Below are positions 52,070 to 58,959 of a DNA stretch of 64,000 nt, piece after piece. Position 1 is the stretch's first letter. Each line of letters opens with the position of its first letter. The DNA is from Mycolicibacterium peregrinum (GTDB taxonomy: Bacteria; Actinomycetota; Actinomycetes; Mycobacteriales; Mycobacteriaceae), in NCBI RefSeq assembly GCF_002102345.1, contig NZ_LQPP01000076.1:1-64000 (forward strand), read 5' to 3'. A program made the position numbers and the translations under genes. A model generated the notes under the pieces. That model made no database searches. It was not told the DNA's origin and saw nothing but the letters and a program-made list of their open reading frames with translations.

Positions 52070-52732
52070 CTAAGCGCGGCAGCTGAGCTCCATGCTGTCG
52101 CTGTCGCGGGCCAGGAAGTTCACGCTGACATACCCGTTGGCCGGCTCGCGGACATGGTCCAGATACGGCTGGGTGTCGGCCATCGACGTGTTGTCCGCGA
52201 CCAGCAGTGCGCCCGTGGCTAGCTGGGGCTCGAGGAGTTCGAGCACCGGCAGATAGAGCTCCTTCCAGCCGTCGAGCAGGACGAAGCCGATGTCGCCCGT
52301 CACCGTCTTGAGCGTCTGCAGGGCGTCGCCCTCCAGCACGGTGATGACGTCGTCGAGGCCGCTCTCGGCGAAGGTCTGTTTGGCCGCGGCGATCTTCGCG
52401 GCACTGAGCTCGGTGGTGAAGACCCGCCCGGTTCCGTTGTCGCGCACCGCCGATGCCAGGTGCAGCGCCGACAGACCGAACGACATCCCGAACTCGACCA
52501 CGATCGCGGGCTTGGTGGCCCGAACCAGGGAGTAGAGCAGCCGGCCGGCCTCCCGCGTCACCGGCATGTAGATGTCGCTGAGCGCATCCGCACGTTCCTG
52601 GGCGGAGGCGCCGGACAGATCGGCGAACCGGCCCGAACCGCCCTCCCGCAGCTTCGTGAACTGCTCGTCGGAGGCGGTGTACATCCGGTTCAAAGCGTCC
52701 GCGACGCGGGCGTCGTCGAGAGTGGTAGTCAC
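52070..52732 (-). CDS. O-methyltransferase (class I, CCoAOMT-like)
   Basis: 220 residues. SAM motif I reads VVEFGMSFGLSALHLA, with an acidic TTELS loop and VLLDGWKELYLPVLELL, as in the O-methyltransferase-3 family of catechol/caffeoyl-CoA type enzymes. A metal-binding DN pair (VADNT) follows. Substrate unknown. GTG 52730-52732 follows TAGGTT by 7 bases (leaderless). It is separate from the DUF2127 gene by 27 bases on the same strand. Confidence 0.85.
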   Translation of the reverse strand: MTTTLDDARVADALNRMYTASDEQFTKLREGGSGRFADLSGASAQERADALSDIYMPVTREAGRLLYSLVRATKPAIVVEFGMSFGLSALHLASAVRDNGTGRVFTTELSAAKIAAAKQTFAESGLDDVITVLEGDALQTLKTVTGDIGFVLLDGWKELYLPVLELLEPQLATGALLVADNTSMADTQPYLDHVREPANGYVSVNFLARDSDSMELSCRA

Positions 52733-52761
52733 GCTGACGAACCTACGCCGAAGGGTGAATT

Positions 52762-53469
52762 ATGGCCGGTGTGCGAAAACTACGAGCACTCCCGCTGTCC
52801 GCTGCCATCGTTCTTGTCCTCGCCACGCTGCTGGCGCCGGTCGCGGCCGCGGGCGGCTACCGCTCCATCACCCTGACCTTCGTCCGGCACGCCCAGTCGG
52901 CGGGCAACGCCTCAGGACTCATCGACAGCTCCACGCCGGGGCCACCGCTGACCGATCTGGGCCGGCAACAAGCCATCGCCAGTGCAGGACGCCTCGCGCC
53001 GAACCACTACGACGGCATCTTCGCCTCGACCATGATCCGGACCCAGCAGACCGCGCAGCCGATGGCCGACACCCTGCACGAGTCGATCACCGTGCTGCCC
53101 GGACTCCACGAAGTAGAGGCAGGTATCTACGAGGGACAACCCGAGGCGAGTGCGGTCCAGACGTACTTCACCGCCCCCGAGCAGTGGCTGCGAGGGGACC
53201 GGACCGCCCGGATACCCGGCTCGATCGACGGAAACGAGTTCGACGCCCGGTTCGACGGGGCGGTGCAGCAGATCTACGACAGCGGCGACGACGATCCGGT
53301 CGCGTACTCGCATGGCGCCGCGATCATGTTGTGGGTGCAGATGAATGTCCGCAATCCCAATCCTCAGCTGCTGATGCAGCACCCGCTCGACAACACCGGC
53401 TACGTCGTCATCAAGGGCAATCCGACCGACGGCTGGACCCTGACCGACTGGGACGGGGCGGGAAGCTAG
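52762..53469 (+). CDS. Exported histidine phosphatase (phosphoglycerate mutase-like)
   Basis: 235 residues. A signal peptide (LSAAIVLVLATLLAPVAAA) precedes the histidine-phosphatase core: FVRHAQSAGN with the phospho-accepting His in RHA, an Arg-rich STMIRTQQTA, the acid in LHEVEAGIYEG, and the second catalytic His in YSHGAAI. Members dephosphorylate sugars, lipids or small molecules; export points to an envelope or nutrient-scavenging role. ATG 52762 has GAAGGG upstream. A hairpin follows the gene. Confidence 0.87.
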   Translation: MAGVRKLRALPLSAAIVLVLATLLAPVAAAGGYRSITLTFVRHAQSAGNASGLIDSSTPGPPLTDLGRQQAIASAGRLAPNHYDGIFASTMIRTQQTAQPMADTLHESITVLPGLHEVEAGIYEGQPEASAVQTYFTAPEQWLRGDRTARIPGSIDGNEFDARFDGAVQQIYDSGDDDPVAYSHGAAIMLWVQMNVRNPNPQLLMQHPLDNTGYVVIKGNPTDGWTLTDWDGAGS

Positions 53470-53486
53470 CTGCCGAAGTGATCTAC

Positions 53487-53503
53487 CCGCCATAAACTGG
53501 CGG
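53487..53503 (+). terminator. Hairpin after the phosphatase gene
   Basis: CCGCCA-TAAAC-TGGCGG, a 6-bp stem with a 5-base loop, begins 18 bases after the stop. Likely transcription end; the stem is short and no U tract follows. Confidence 0.45.
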
Positions 53504-53602
53504 AATGCGGCGCCGGTCACGTCTGGGTCCGACCATGCCCGGGCGCGGTTACTGTGTGCCAAGGCAAGCGGAGATTGGGAGCGCGGCTATGAGGTTTCTG
53601 TC

Positions 53603-53890
53603 ATGAGGTTTCGGTTGTTGCCTTACGTGACTGTCGAGGTCGACGACCGGGTACGGCTGCGGGCACGCCGGGCCGGTGAGCGGCTCCGGATCAATCTCAG
53701 GGCCTACCTGCGTAGTGCCGCCGACGAGGTCGAGACCGCCAGCGGCCGGGTCCGCGACATGTGCGACAACGCGGTGAACCGCGTCGACCTGGCCGTGGCC
53801 AGCGTCAACGACAAGATCGCTCCCGCCCCGCCGACCGCTCCCACAGACTCTGCCGACGAGCCCCCGAAGCGGCATCTGCAGGTCGTCTAG
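53603..53890 (+). CDS. Small basic helical protein of unknown function
   Basis: 95 residues, not recognised. The first 60 residues are Arg-rich and likely helical (VEVDDRVRLRARRAGERLRI, LRAYLRSAADEVETASGRVR); the tail is Pro-rich. No signal peptide. A short open frame ATGAGGTTTCTGTCATGA at 53589 just upstream repeats the first 10 bases of this gene with a 14-base period, so start choice is uncertain. It lies alone between the phosphatase and transporter genes. Confidence 0.6.
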   Translation: MRFRLLPYVTVEVDDRVRLRARRAGERLRINLRAYLRSAADEVETASGRVRDMCDNAVNRVDLAVASVNDKIAPAPPTAPTDSADEPPKRHLQVV

Positions 53891-53990
53891 CCCGGAGCAG
53901 CGCGCAGCGCGTCCGCGCTCTACGGTTGAAGGGCACTGGCCTTCTCTTCTCGAGAGGTCGACACATCGGCCCGGGAGGGGTTGACGAGGC

Positions 53991-54893
53991 TTGCTCGGCA
54001 ACAGTCTTGCGGTGCTGTTCGCCCTGTGCGCAGCGGTCTTCGCGGCTGTCGGCATTGTGGTGCGGCAGCGCGCCACCATGGACGTTCCGCCCGAAAAGGG
54101 CGTCAGCACCGTCATGCTGCGGACCCTGCTGCGCCGCAGGCTGTGGTGGGCTGGGACCGCATCGGCGGTGGCCGGGTACGTGTTCCAGGCGCTGGCACTC
54201 GGATTCGGCTCGCTGCTCCTTGTCCAACCGGTGCTGGTTTCGGCACTGTTGTTCGCGCTTCCACTCAGTGCCCGCCTGGCCCACCGCAAGGTCAGCCGCG
54301 CCGAATGGCTGTGGGCCCTGCTGCTGACCGGCGCGCTGACCGTGTTCGTGGCGCTGGCCAGGGCCAGCACCGGAACCTACGGGGTATCGGTGGCCACCAC
54401 GGTCACCGTCGTCGTGGTGTGCGCCGCGGCCGTCGGCCTGTGTGTCCTGGCCGCCACGCGGAGCACCGACTGGCGCCGCGCGGTGCTGTTGGCACTGGCC
54501 GTTGGCGTGATGTTCGGCGTGGTCGCGGTTCTGACCAAGATCGTGATGCACACGATCGCGGTCGACGGTGTGCTCGCGGTACTGACCACCCCGGCCCTGT
54601 ACCTCGTGGTGACCCTCGGGGTGATCGCGACGCTGTTGCAGCAGTCGGCATTTCACGCCGGCTCCCTGCAGACCTCGGTGCCGACCATGCTGGTGCTCGA
54701 GCCGGTCGTGGCAGTCGTTCTCGGTTCCGTGGTGCTGGGGGAGCACCTGTCGATCACCGGGTGGGAGCCCGTCGCACTCGCGGTGGCAATCGGGGCGATG
54801 GCCGCCGCCACCATCGCGCTCGGCCGGGACGAGGGTGCGTACGAGGAGAAGCTCGAGGCCCAACTGGAGGTCAAGACCACTCGGCCCGTCTGA
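53991..54893 (+). CDS. DMT-superfamily membrane transporter
   Basis: 300 residues with nine or ten membrane segments, from LAVLFALCAAVFAAVGIVV to PVALAVAIGAMAAATIALG. The two-fold repeat of short helices and the loop VLEPVVAVVLGSVVLGEHLSI near the C-terminus are typical of the EamA/DMT transporters, here the actinobacterial branch with unknown substrate. TTG 53991 is used with GGAGGGG about 10 bases upstream; other starts are possible. The C-terminus is acidic and cytosolic. Confidence 0.8.
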   Translation: MLGNSLAVLFALCAAVFAAVGIVVRQRATMDVPPEKGVSTVMLRTLLRRRLWWAGTASAVAGYVFQALALGFGSLLLVQPVLVSALLFALPLSARLAHRKVSRAEWLWALLLTGALTVFVALARASTGTYGVSVATTVTVVVVCAAAVGLCVLAATRSTDWRRAVLLALAVGVMFGVVAVLTKIVMHTIAVDGVLAVLTTPALYLVVTLGVIATLLQQSAFHAGSLQTSVPTMLVLEPVVAVVLGSVVLGEHLSITGWEPVALAVAIGAMAAATIALGRDEGAYEEKLEAQLEVKTTRPV

Positions 54894-54937
54894 AATTGGT
54901 GCGCCGAGCGGCCCCGCTGGCCCGTTACGGTACCGCT

Positions 54938-55603
54938 ATGCAGCGAATCAGCCGGAAGCTCAGCAAAGTGGCGGCGGCACTGCTGGCTGCCACGGCGGTG
55001 CTGACCGGATGCACCGATGACCCGACCGTGACGGTCGACTCGTCATTGACCGGACTCTTGGTCACCGGTAGCGACTTCCCAGCCGGTTGGCATGTGGAGG
55101 ACGTCAGCCAGAAGATGGCCGAGGAGTCGGGCAAGTCCGGCACCGGCCCGGCCGACCCTCCGGAGTGCGATTCCTCGGACAAGACGTCGCTCTCCAGCGG
55201 GGTCGCCGCCATGGTCACCGAACGGCAGGGCACCCCCGGGGTGATCGCCACCCTCAGCCGTGAACCGGGCTCCGGACTGGTGGCGGTGACCGAGAAATGG
55301 CTGAGCCAGTGCCAGGCGTTCAGCGTCGAGAAGGACGGTGTGAAAGCCGAAGCGACGGTGCACCGCCTCGAACCGCCGGCCAGCAAGGCCGATGCCCAGG
55401 TCGGCTTCGACATGACGTCCACCGCAGGCGTCGTCGGCGAGACCATGAAGATGATGATCAAGGGCTACACGGCGCAGGTGGGCGACATCGTCGTCATGTG
55501 CGTCGCGGTGGGCGGCGAGTCGAGCAGCCGCAGCGTCGTGCCGGATGTCGAGATGCTCAACGCGGTGTTCACCGAGCAGGTGACCAAGGTCCGTAACGGC
55601 TGA
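54938..55603 (+). CDS. Lipoprotein with PknH-sensor-like domain
   Basis: 221 residues. Signal peptide with lipobox LTGC (Cys25) marks a membrane-anchored lipoprotein. The mature part has LLVTGSDFPAGWHVEDV, three conserved-looking cysteines (PECDSS, LSQCQAF, VVMCVAV) and a VGETMKMMIKGYTAQVGD block, resembling the extracellular sensor domain found in PknH and several Lpq/Lpp lipoproteins. ATG 54938 is 6 bases after TACGGT (leaderless). It converges with the MCE gene, 3 bases apart. Confidence 0.75.
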   Translation: MQRISRKLSKVAAALLAATAVLTGCTDDPTVTVDSSLTGLLVTGSDFPAGWHVEDVSQKMAEESGKSGTGPADPPECDSSDKTSLSSGVAAMVTERQGTPGVIATLSREPGSGLVAVTEKWLSQCQAFSVEKDGVKAEATVHRLEPPASKADAQVGFDMTSTAGVVGETMKMMIKGYTAQVGDIVVMCVAVGGESSSRSVVPDVEMLNAVFTEQVTKVRNG

Positions 55604-55606
55604 CCG

Positions 55607-56851
55607 CTACGGGTTGATCGTGTTCTCGCCGATCTGGCGGCCCCACACGTACTCGGACACGAGCGGCTGGCCGAGTTCGAAGTGGTTGTACGGCGCGATC
55701 GAGGCACCGATGTCCATGACCAGGTAGGGAGCCGGCCACAGGTCCTTGGTGATCGGCTGCCAGCAGCCGGGCCGCCCTTCGGGCCCGCCGGTGGCGTTCA
55801 CCCGGGGCAGGTTGTCCGGATAGACCCACGCGTTCGGTGCACCGACGAGGAAGTCCTGAAGCTCGAATCCATAGCCGTTACGGGTCTGCTGGGCGAACTT
55901 CGGTGCAGCCTCGGCGTAGTTGTGGATCATGCAGTACAGCGCCGGGCTGTTGCGGTCCAGCATCGCGCTGACCGGTAGCAGGTCCTGGGCGCCGCGGACG
56001 AGGTACGGGCCGCCGCGCTCGAAGATGTCGCCGCCGGTGTTGCCGAAGCCGACCGCGGCCACCAACGCCTGGTCGAGGTTGCCGCGCTGCTCGTTGAGGG
56101 TGCGGGCGGTGGTGACGGCGTTGGTCAAGCCGTCGAACAGGTCTGGGGCGGCGTTGGCGTAGACCTCGCCCAGGTCGGCCAGACCGGCGATGTCGCGGCG
56201 GATCTGGGGCATCCGCGGATTGAGATCAGCGAGGATGTCGTTGCCGTTGACGATCGACTGACCGAACTTGTCCCCCAGCCCGTCGAGGGCCTGCGCGGTG
56301 GCGGTCAGGGTCTCGTTGAGCTTGATCGGGTCGATCTGCTCGGAGATCGCGGTGATCGTCTCGAACAGCGTGTTGAACTCCGTCGTCACACCCTTGGCGC
56401 GAATCGGGATGGACGGGTCGATACGTGCCGGCGATGGATCGGAGGGTGCGACGAACGAGATGTACTTGTTGCCGAACACCGTGGTGGCCTTCAGTTCGGC
56501 GGTGACGTTCTCAGGGATCAGCTTGAGGTATTTGGGTTTGATGTCCAGCGTGAGTTGGGCCTGCTGCTCGCCGTCGACATCCGCCACGTCCACCGCGGTC
56601 AACCTGCCGATCGGCACTCCGTTGAACGTGACCTTCGAACCCGGATCCATCGACAGACCAGAACGGTTGGACAACACCGTGAGCTGCGTCTTTTCCTCGA
56701 ACACGCCGCGGAACTGCATCCACGTCAACACCAGCACCGCGATCAGCACGATGACCATGCCCGCGCATGCACTCTTGTACGGCGGGTCGTACCGCCAGTG
56801 CTTGAACCGCTGTTGGAAGCGGTCCCGCACCGTCGCGGTGGATGAGGCCAC
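55607..56851 (-). CDS. Solitary MCE-family protein
   Basis: 414 residues. One N-terminal membrane helix (AGMVIVLIAVLVLTWMQF) leads to the MCE/MlaD domain (QLTVLSNRSGLSMDPGSKVT, VPIGRLTAVDV) and a long helical and C-terminal part with LNEQRGNLDQALV, DLLPVSAMLDRNSPALYCM, the MCE C-terminal domain. Such proteins form hexameric tunnels that carry lipids across the periplasm with YrbE permeases and the Mkl ATPase. Neither yrbE nor other mce genes flank it, so it is an orphan. GTG 56849-56851 has CGGAGG 8 bases upstream. Confidence 0.87.
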   Translation of the reverse strand: MASSTATVRDRFQQRFKHWRYDPPYKSACAGMVIVLIAVLVLTWMQFRGVFEEKTQLTVLSNRSGLSMDPGSKVTFNGVPIGRLTAVDVADVDGEQQAQLTLDIKPKYLKLIPENVTAELKATTVFGNKYISFVAPSDPSPARIDPSIPIRAKGVTTEFNTLFETITAISEQIDPIKLNETLTATAQALDGLGDKFGQSIVNGNDILADLNPRMPQIRRDIAGLADLGEVYANAAPDLFDGLTNAVTTARTLNEQRGNLDQALVAAVGFGNTGGDIFERGGPYLVRGAQDLLPVSAMLDRNSPALYCMIHNYAEAAPKFAQQTRNGYGFELQDFLVGAPNAWVYPDNLPRVNATGGPEGRPGCWQPITKDLWPAPYLVMDIGASIAPYNHFELGQPLVSEYVWGRQIGENTINP

Positions 56852-57000
56852 GCGCAAACCTCCGACATATTGACGCAGCCAGCTAGTAAGTGAGCAAAAC
56901 TGTCGCAAACAACCAGAGACAACTGCAACTACAGGCCGCCCAGTGCGGCGAACATCAAATTGCCAACTCTGGGAGACCCCCGTCACAGCGTAAGCGCTGA

Positions 57001-57708
57001 TCAGGTATTTCTGCCGCCGTTCACGCCGACGACCTGGCCGGTGATGTAGCCGGCCTCCTCCGAGATGAGGAACGAACACGTTGCTGCAATGTCCTCCGGC
57101 CTCCCTATCCGCCGTACCGGGGTGGCGTCGATGGTGTTCTGGATGTCGCCCAGCTCGCCACGAGATTCGGCGGCGCGCAGCATCGGCGTGTCGATGAAAC
57201 CCGGCGGAACGGCGTTGACCGTGATGCCGGCCGGGCCGAATTCCAGGGCCAGCGACTTGGTCAGACCGTTGACGGCGGACTTGGCGGCCACGTAGTCCGA
57301 CATGTACGGCACGCCGGAGTGGGTGCTCGACGAAGAGATGTTGACGATGCGGCCCCAGCCGGCGGAGATCATGTCGGGCAGTGCCGCCTGGACGACATGG
57401 AAGACACCGTTGAGGTTGACGTCGACCACCTTCTGCCAACGCTCGAACGTGAGTTCGGTGAACGGCGTGAAATTGCTGAGACCGGCCGAGTTCACCAGGA
57501 TCGTGACGGGGCCCAACTGCTCGCGGACCGCCTTGAAGACCGCGTCGACCTGGGCTCGATCGGTGACGTCGGCCGCGTAGGAGTGTGGGTCGTCGGTGGT
57601 GTTGAGGTCGAGGGTGGCCACCTGGTGCCCGTCGGCCGCCAGCCGGTCGGCGATCGCCTTGCCGATTCCGGAGGCGCCCCCGGTGACCAATGCTGTCTTG
57701 ACTGTCAT
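57001..57708 (-). CDS. Short-chain dehydrogenase (FabG-like)
   Basis: 235 residues. TGGASGIG cofactor motif, ILVNSAGLS, Ser in VNISSSSTHSG and catalytic YVAAK, the 3-oxoacyl-ACP/3-hydroxyacyl-CoA reductase type. The C-terminus SEEAGYITGQVVGVNGG is standard. ATG 57706-57708 overlaps the tetR stop (ATGA), so the two genes are one operon driven from the palindrome-controlled promoter upstream. Confidence 0.87.
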   Translation of the reverse strand: MTVKTALVTGGASGIGKAIADRLAADGHQVATLDLNTTDDPHSYAADVTDRAQVDAVFKAVREQLGPVTILVNSAGLSNFTPFTELTFERWQKVVDVNLNGVFHVVQAALPDMISAGWGRIVNISSSSTHSGVPYMSDYVAAKSAVNGLTKSLALEFGPAGITVNAVPPGFIDTPMLRAAESRGELGDIQNTIDATPVRRIGRPEDIAATCSFLISEEAGYITGQVVGVNGGRNT

Positions 57709-58304
57709 CCCTGTTCCTTTCGGTGAACCGTGCGGGTGATGCGCAGGCCGAGGGCGCGGCGAGCCGCCTCGGTCAGATGGTCGGAGAGCTGCTCATCGGT
57801 GAGTCCTGCCGAGGCGATGCCTGCGGCCCCGGCGATCCCGGAGAACACCAGCGCCGCCTTGACGGTGCCTGCCGGCCCGGGATCGACATCGGCCAGAAGT
57901 GCCATCTGGCGGTCGATGACCGTGTCCCACTCGGGCCGGGTGCGCAGGGCCTCGTTCACGCTCGGGTCGGTGCCAAGTACCGAGACCATGGCGCGGTTGT
58001 GCACGGCCAGGTCGACATAGCCGCGCACCATGCGATCGGCCCGGTTGTATACGCCGCGGAGGCTCTCGGCCTCTTCGACGATCTGCTGCATCTGCTCCAG
58101 GAGCGGGTCCAGCACAGCCGTCAGCAGCTGTTCGCGGGTACGGAAGTGGTAGTAGATGGCGGCCTTGGTGAAGCCGAGTTCGTCGGCGATCATCTGCAGC
58201 GACGTGCCCGCGAAGCCGTGTCGGGTGAACAGCCGGACCGCGGCCTCGACGAGGCGGTCGCGGGTGGTGCTCGAGCCGGCCGGTTCGGCCGTGGCGGCGT
58301 CCAT
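57705..58304 (-). CDS. TetR-family regulator of the SDR operon
   Basis: 199 residues: TetR helix-turn-helix (LQMIADELGFTKAAIYYHFR) and a C-terminal ligand domain of the TetR_C_33-like type. ATG 58302-58304 is set by GAGGGGAAG upstream and the normal family N-terminus. It diverges from the carboxymuconolactone-decarboxylase-like gene across a 28-bp perfect palindrome and likely represses both directions. Confidence 0.88.
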   Translation of the reverse strand: MDAATAEPAGSSTTRDRLVEAAVRLFTRHGFAGTSLQMIADELGFTKAAIYYHFRTREQLLTAVLDPLLEQMQQIVEEAESLRGVYNRADRMVRGYVDLAVHNRAMVSVLGTDPSVNEALRTRPEWDTVIDRQMALLADVDPGPAGTVKAALVFSGIAGAAGIASAGLTDEQLSDHLTEAARRALGLRITRTVHRKEQG

Positions 58305-58334
58305 CGGTGCTTCCCCTCGTGTGCGCTGCGGCAA

Positions 58335-58379
58335 AATCTCCTTTACGATCGTAAAGGAGATTACTAGTCGATCGTAAAG
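58335..58379. promoter_or_regulatory. 28-bp perfect palindrome plus half-site, divergent operator
   Basis: Bases 58335-58362 form a perfect palindrome centred on the core CTTTACGATCGTAAAG (58341-58356). The half-site GATCGTAAAG recurs at 58370-58379, 23 bases from the same half at 58347-58356. TAAAGT (58375-58380), a -10-like element for the plus-strand gene, overlaps the second site, and TACGAT inside the main site could serve the minus-strand operon. Confidence 0.8.
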
Positions 58380-58391
58380 TGGGGCCATCGC

Positions 58392-58952
58392 ATGTTGACG
58401 CCGTTGCCGGCCGAGGACTGGGACGATCAGGCACGCGAGGCGCTGTCCTCCACGGTGCCGCCGGAGCGTCGCCGCCCGGACAAGGTGGGCAACGCGTTGT
58501 CGACGCTGGTGCGTCATCCCGTGCTGGCCGGCGCCTTTCTGCCGTTCAACACCTACCTGCAGAAGGACTCCACGTTGCCCGAGCGCATCCGGGAGTTGGT
58601 GATCCTGCGTACTGCCTTTCACCACGGCTGTGTGTACGAGTGGGGTCATCACAGTGCAATGGCGAGGCGGGTGGGCCTGAGCGAGGCCGACGTCGAGGCC
58701 GCCCGAAGTGGTTCGGCGACAGATGAATTCGACCAGGCCGTGCTGGACGCGGTCGATGAACTGCACGCCGGATCCCGGATATCGGCCGGGGTCTGGGAGC
58801 GCCTGGGACAGCGACTCGACGACCGGCAGCGGATGGACCTGATGTTCACCTTCGGCGGCTACAGCACACTTGCCTTCGCCCTGAACACCTTTGACGTCCA
58901 GCTTGAGGACGGCGCAGGCAGCGACGAGTTCTACGCCACCCTCGCGAACTGA
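58392..58952 (+). CDS. Carboxymuconolactone decarboxylase/AhpD-like protein
   Basis: 186 residues of AhpD-like fold. The active-site stretch is CVYEWGHH (Cys80, Glu83, His86), as in the actinobacterial branch that lacks the second Cys of true AhpD. RIRELVILRTAFHH upstream is the usual fold signature. Relatives act as gamma-lactone decarboxylases or peroxidase-type reductases in aromatic degradation. ATG 58392 is about 11 bases after a -10-like TAAAGT, giving a very short leader. Likely controlled by the divergent TetR. Confidence 0.85.
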   Translation: MLTPLPAEDWDDQAREALSSTVPPERRRPDKVGNALSTLVRHPVLAGAFLPFNTYLQKDSTLPERIRELVILRTAFHHGCVYEWGHHSAMARRVGLSEADVEAARSGSATDEFDQAVLDAVDELHAGSRISAGVWERLGQRLDDRQRMDLMFTFGGYSTLAFALNTFDVQLEDGAGSDEFYATLAN

Positions 58953-58959
58953 CCGACGA

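Noticed and set aside
56986-56999. Small hairpin CAGCG-TAAG-CGCTG after the SDR stop
   Set aside because: A 5-bp stem is too weak to call as a terminator on its own.
56852-57439. Upstream extension of the MCE frame
   Set aside because: It re-reads the FabG-like SDR in another frame; the MCE membrane helix and a GGAGG support GTG 56851.
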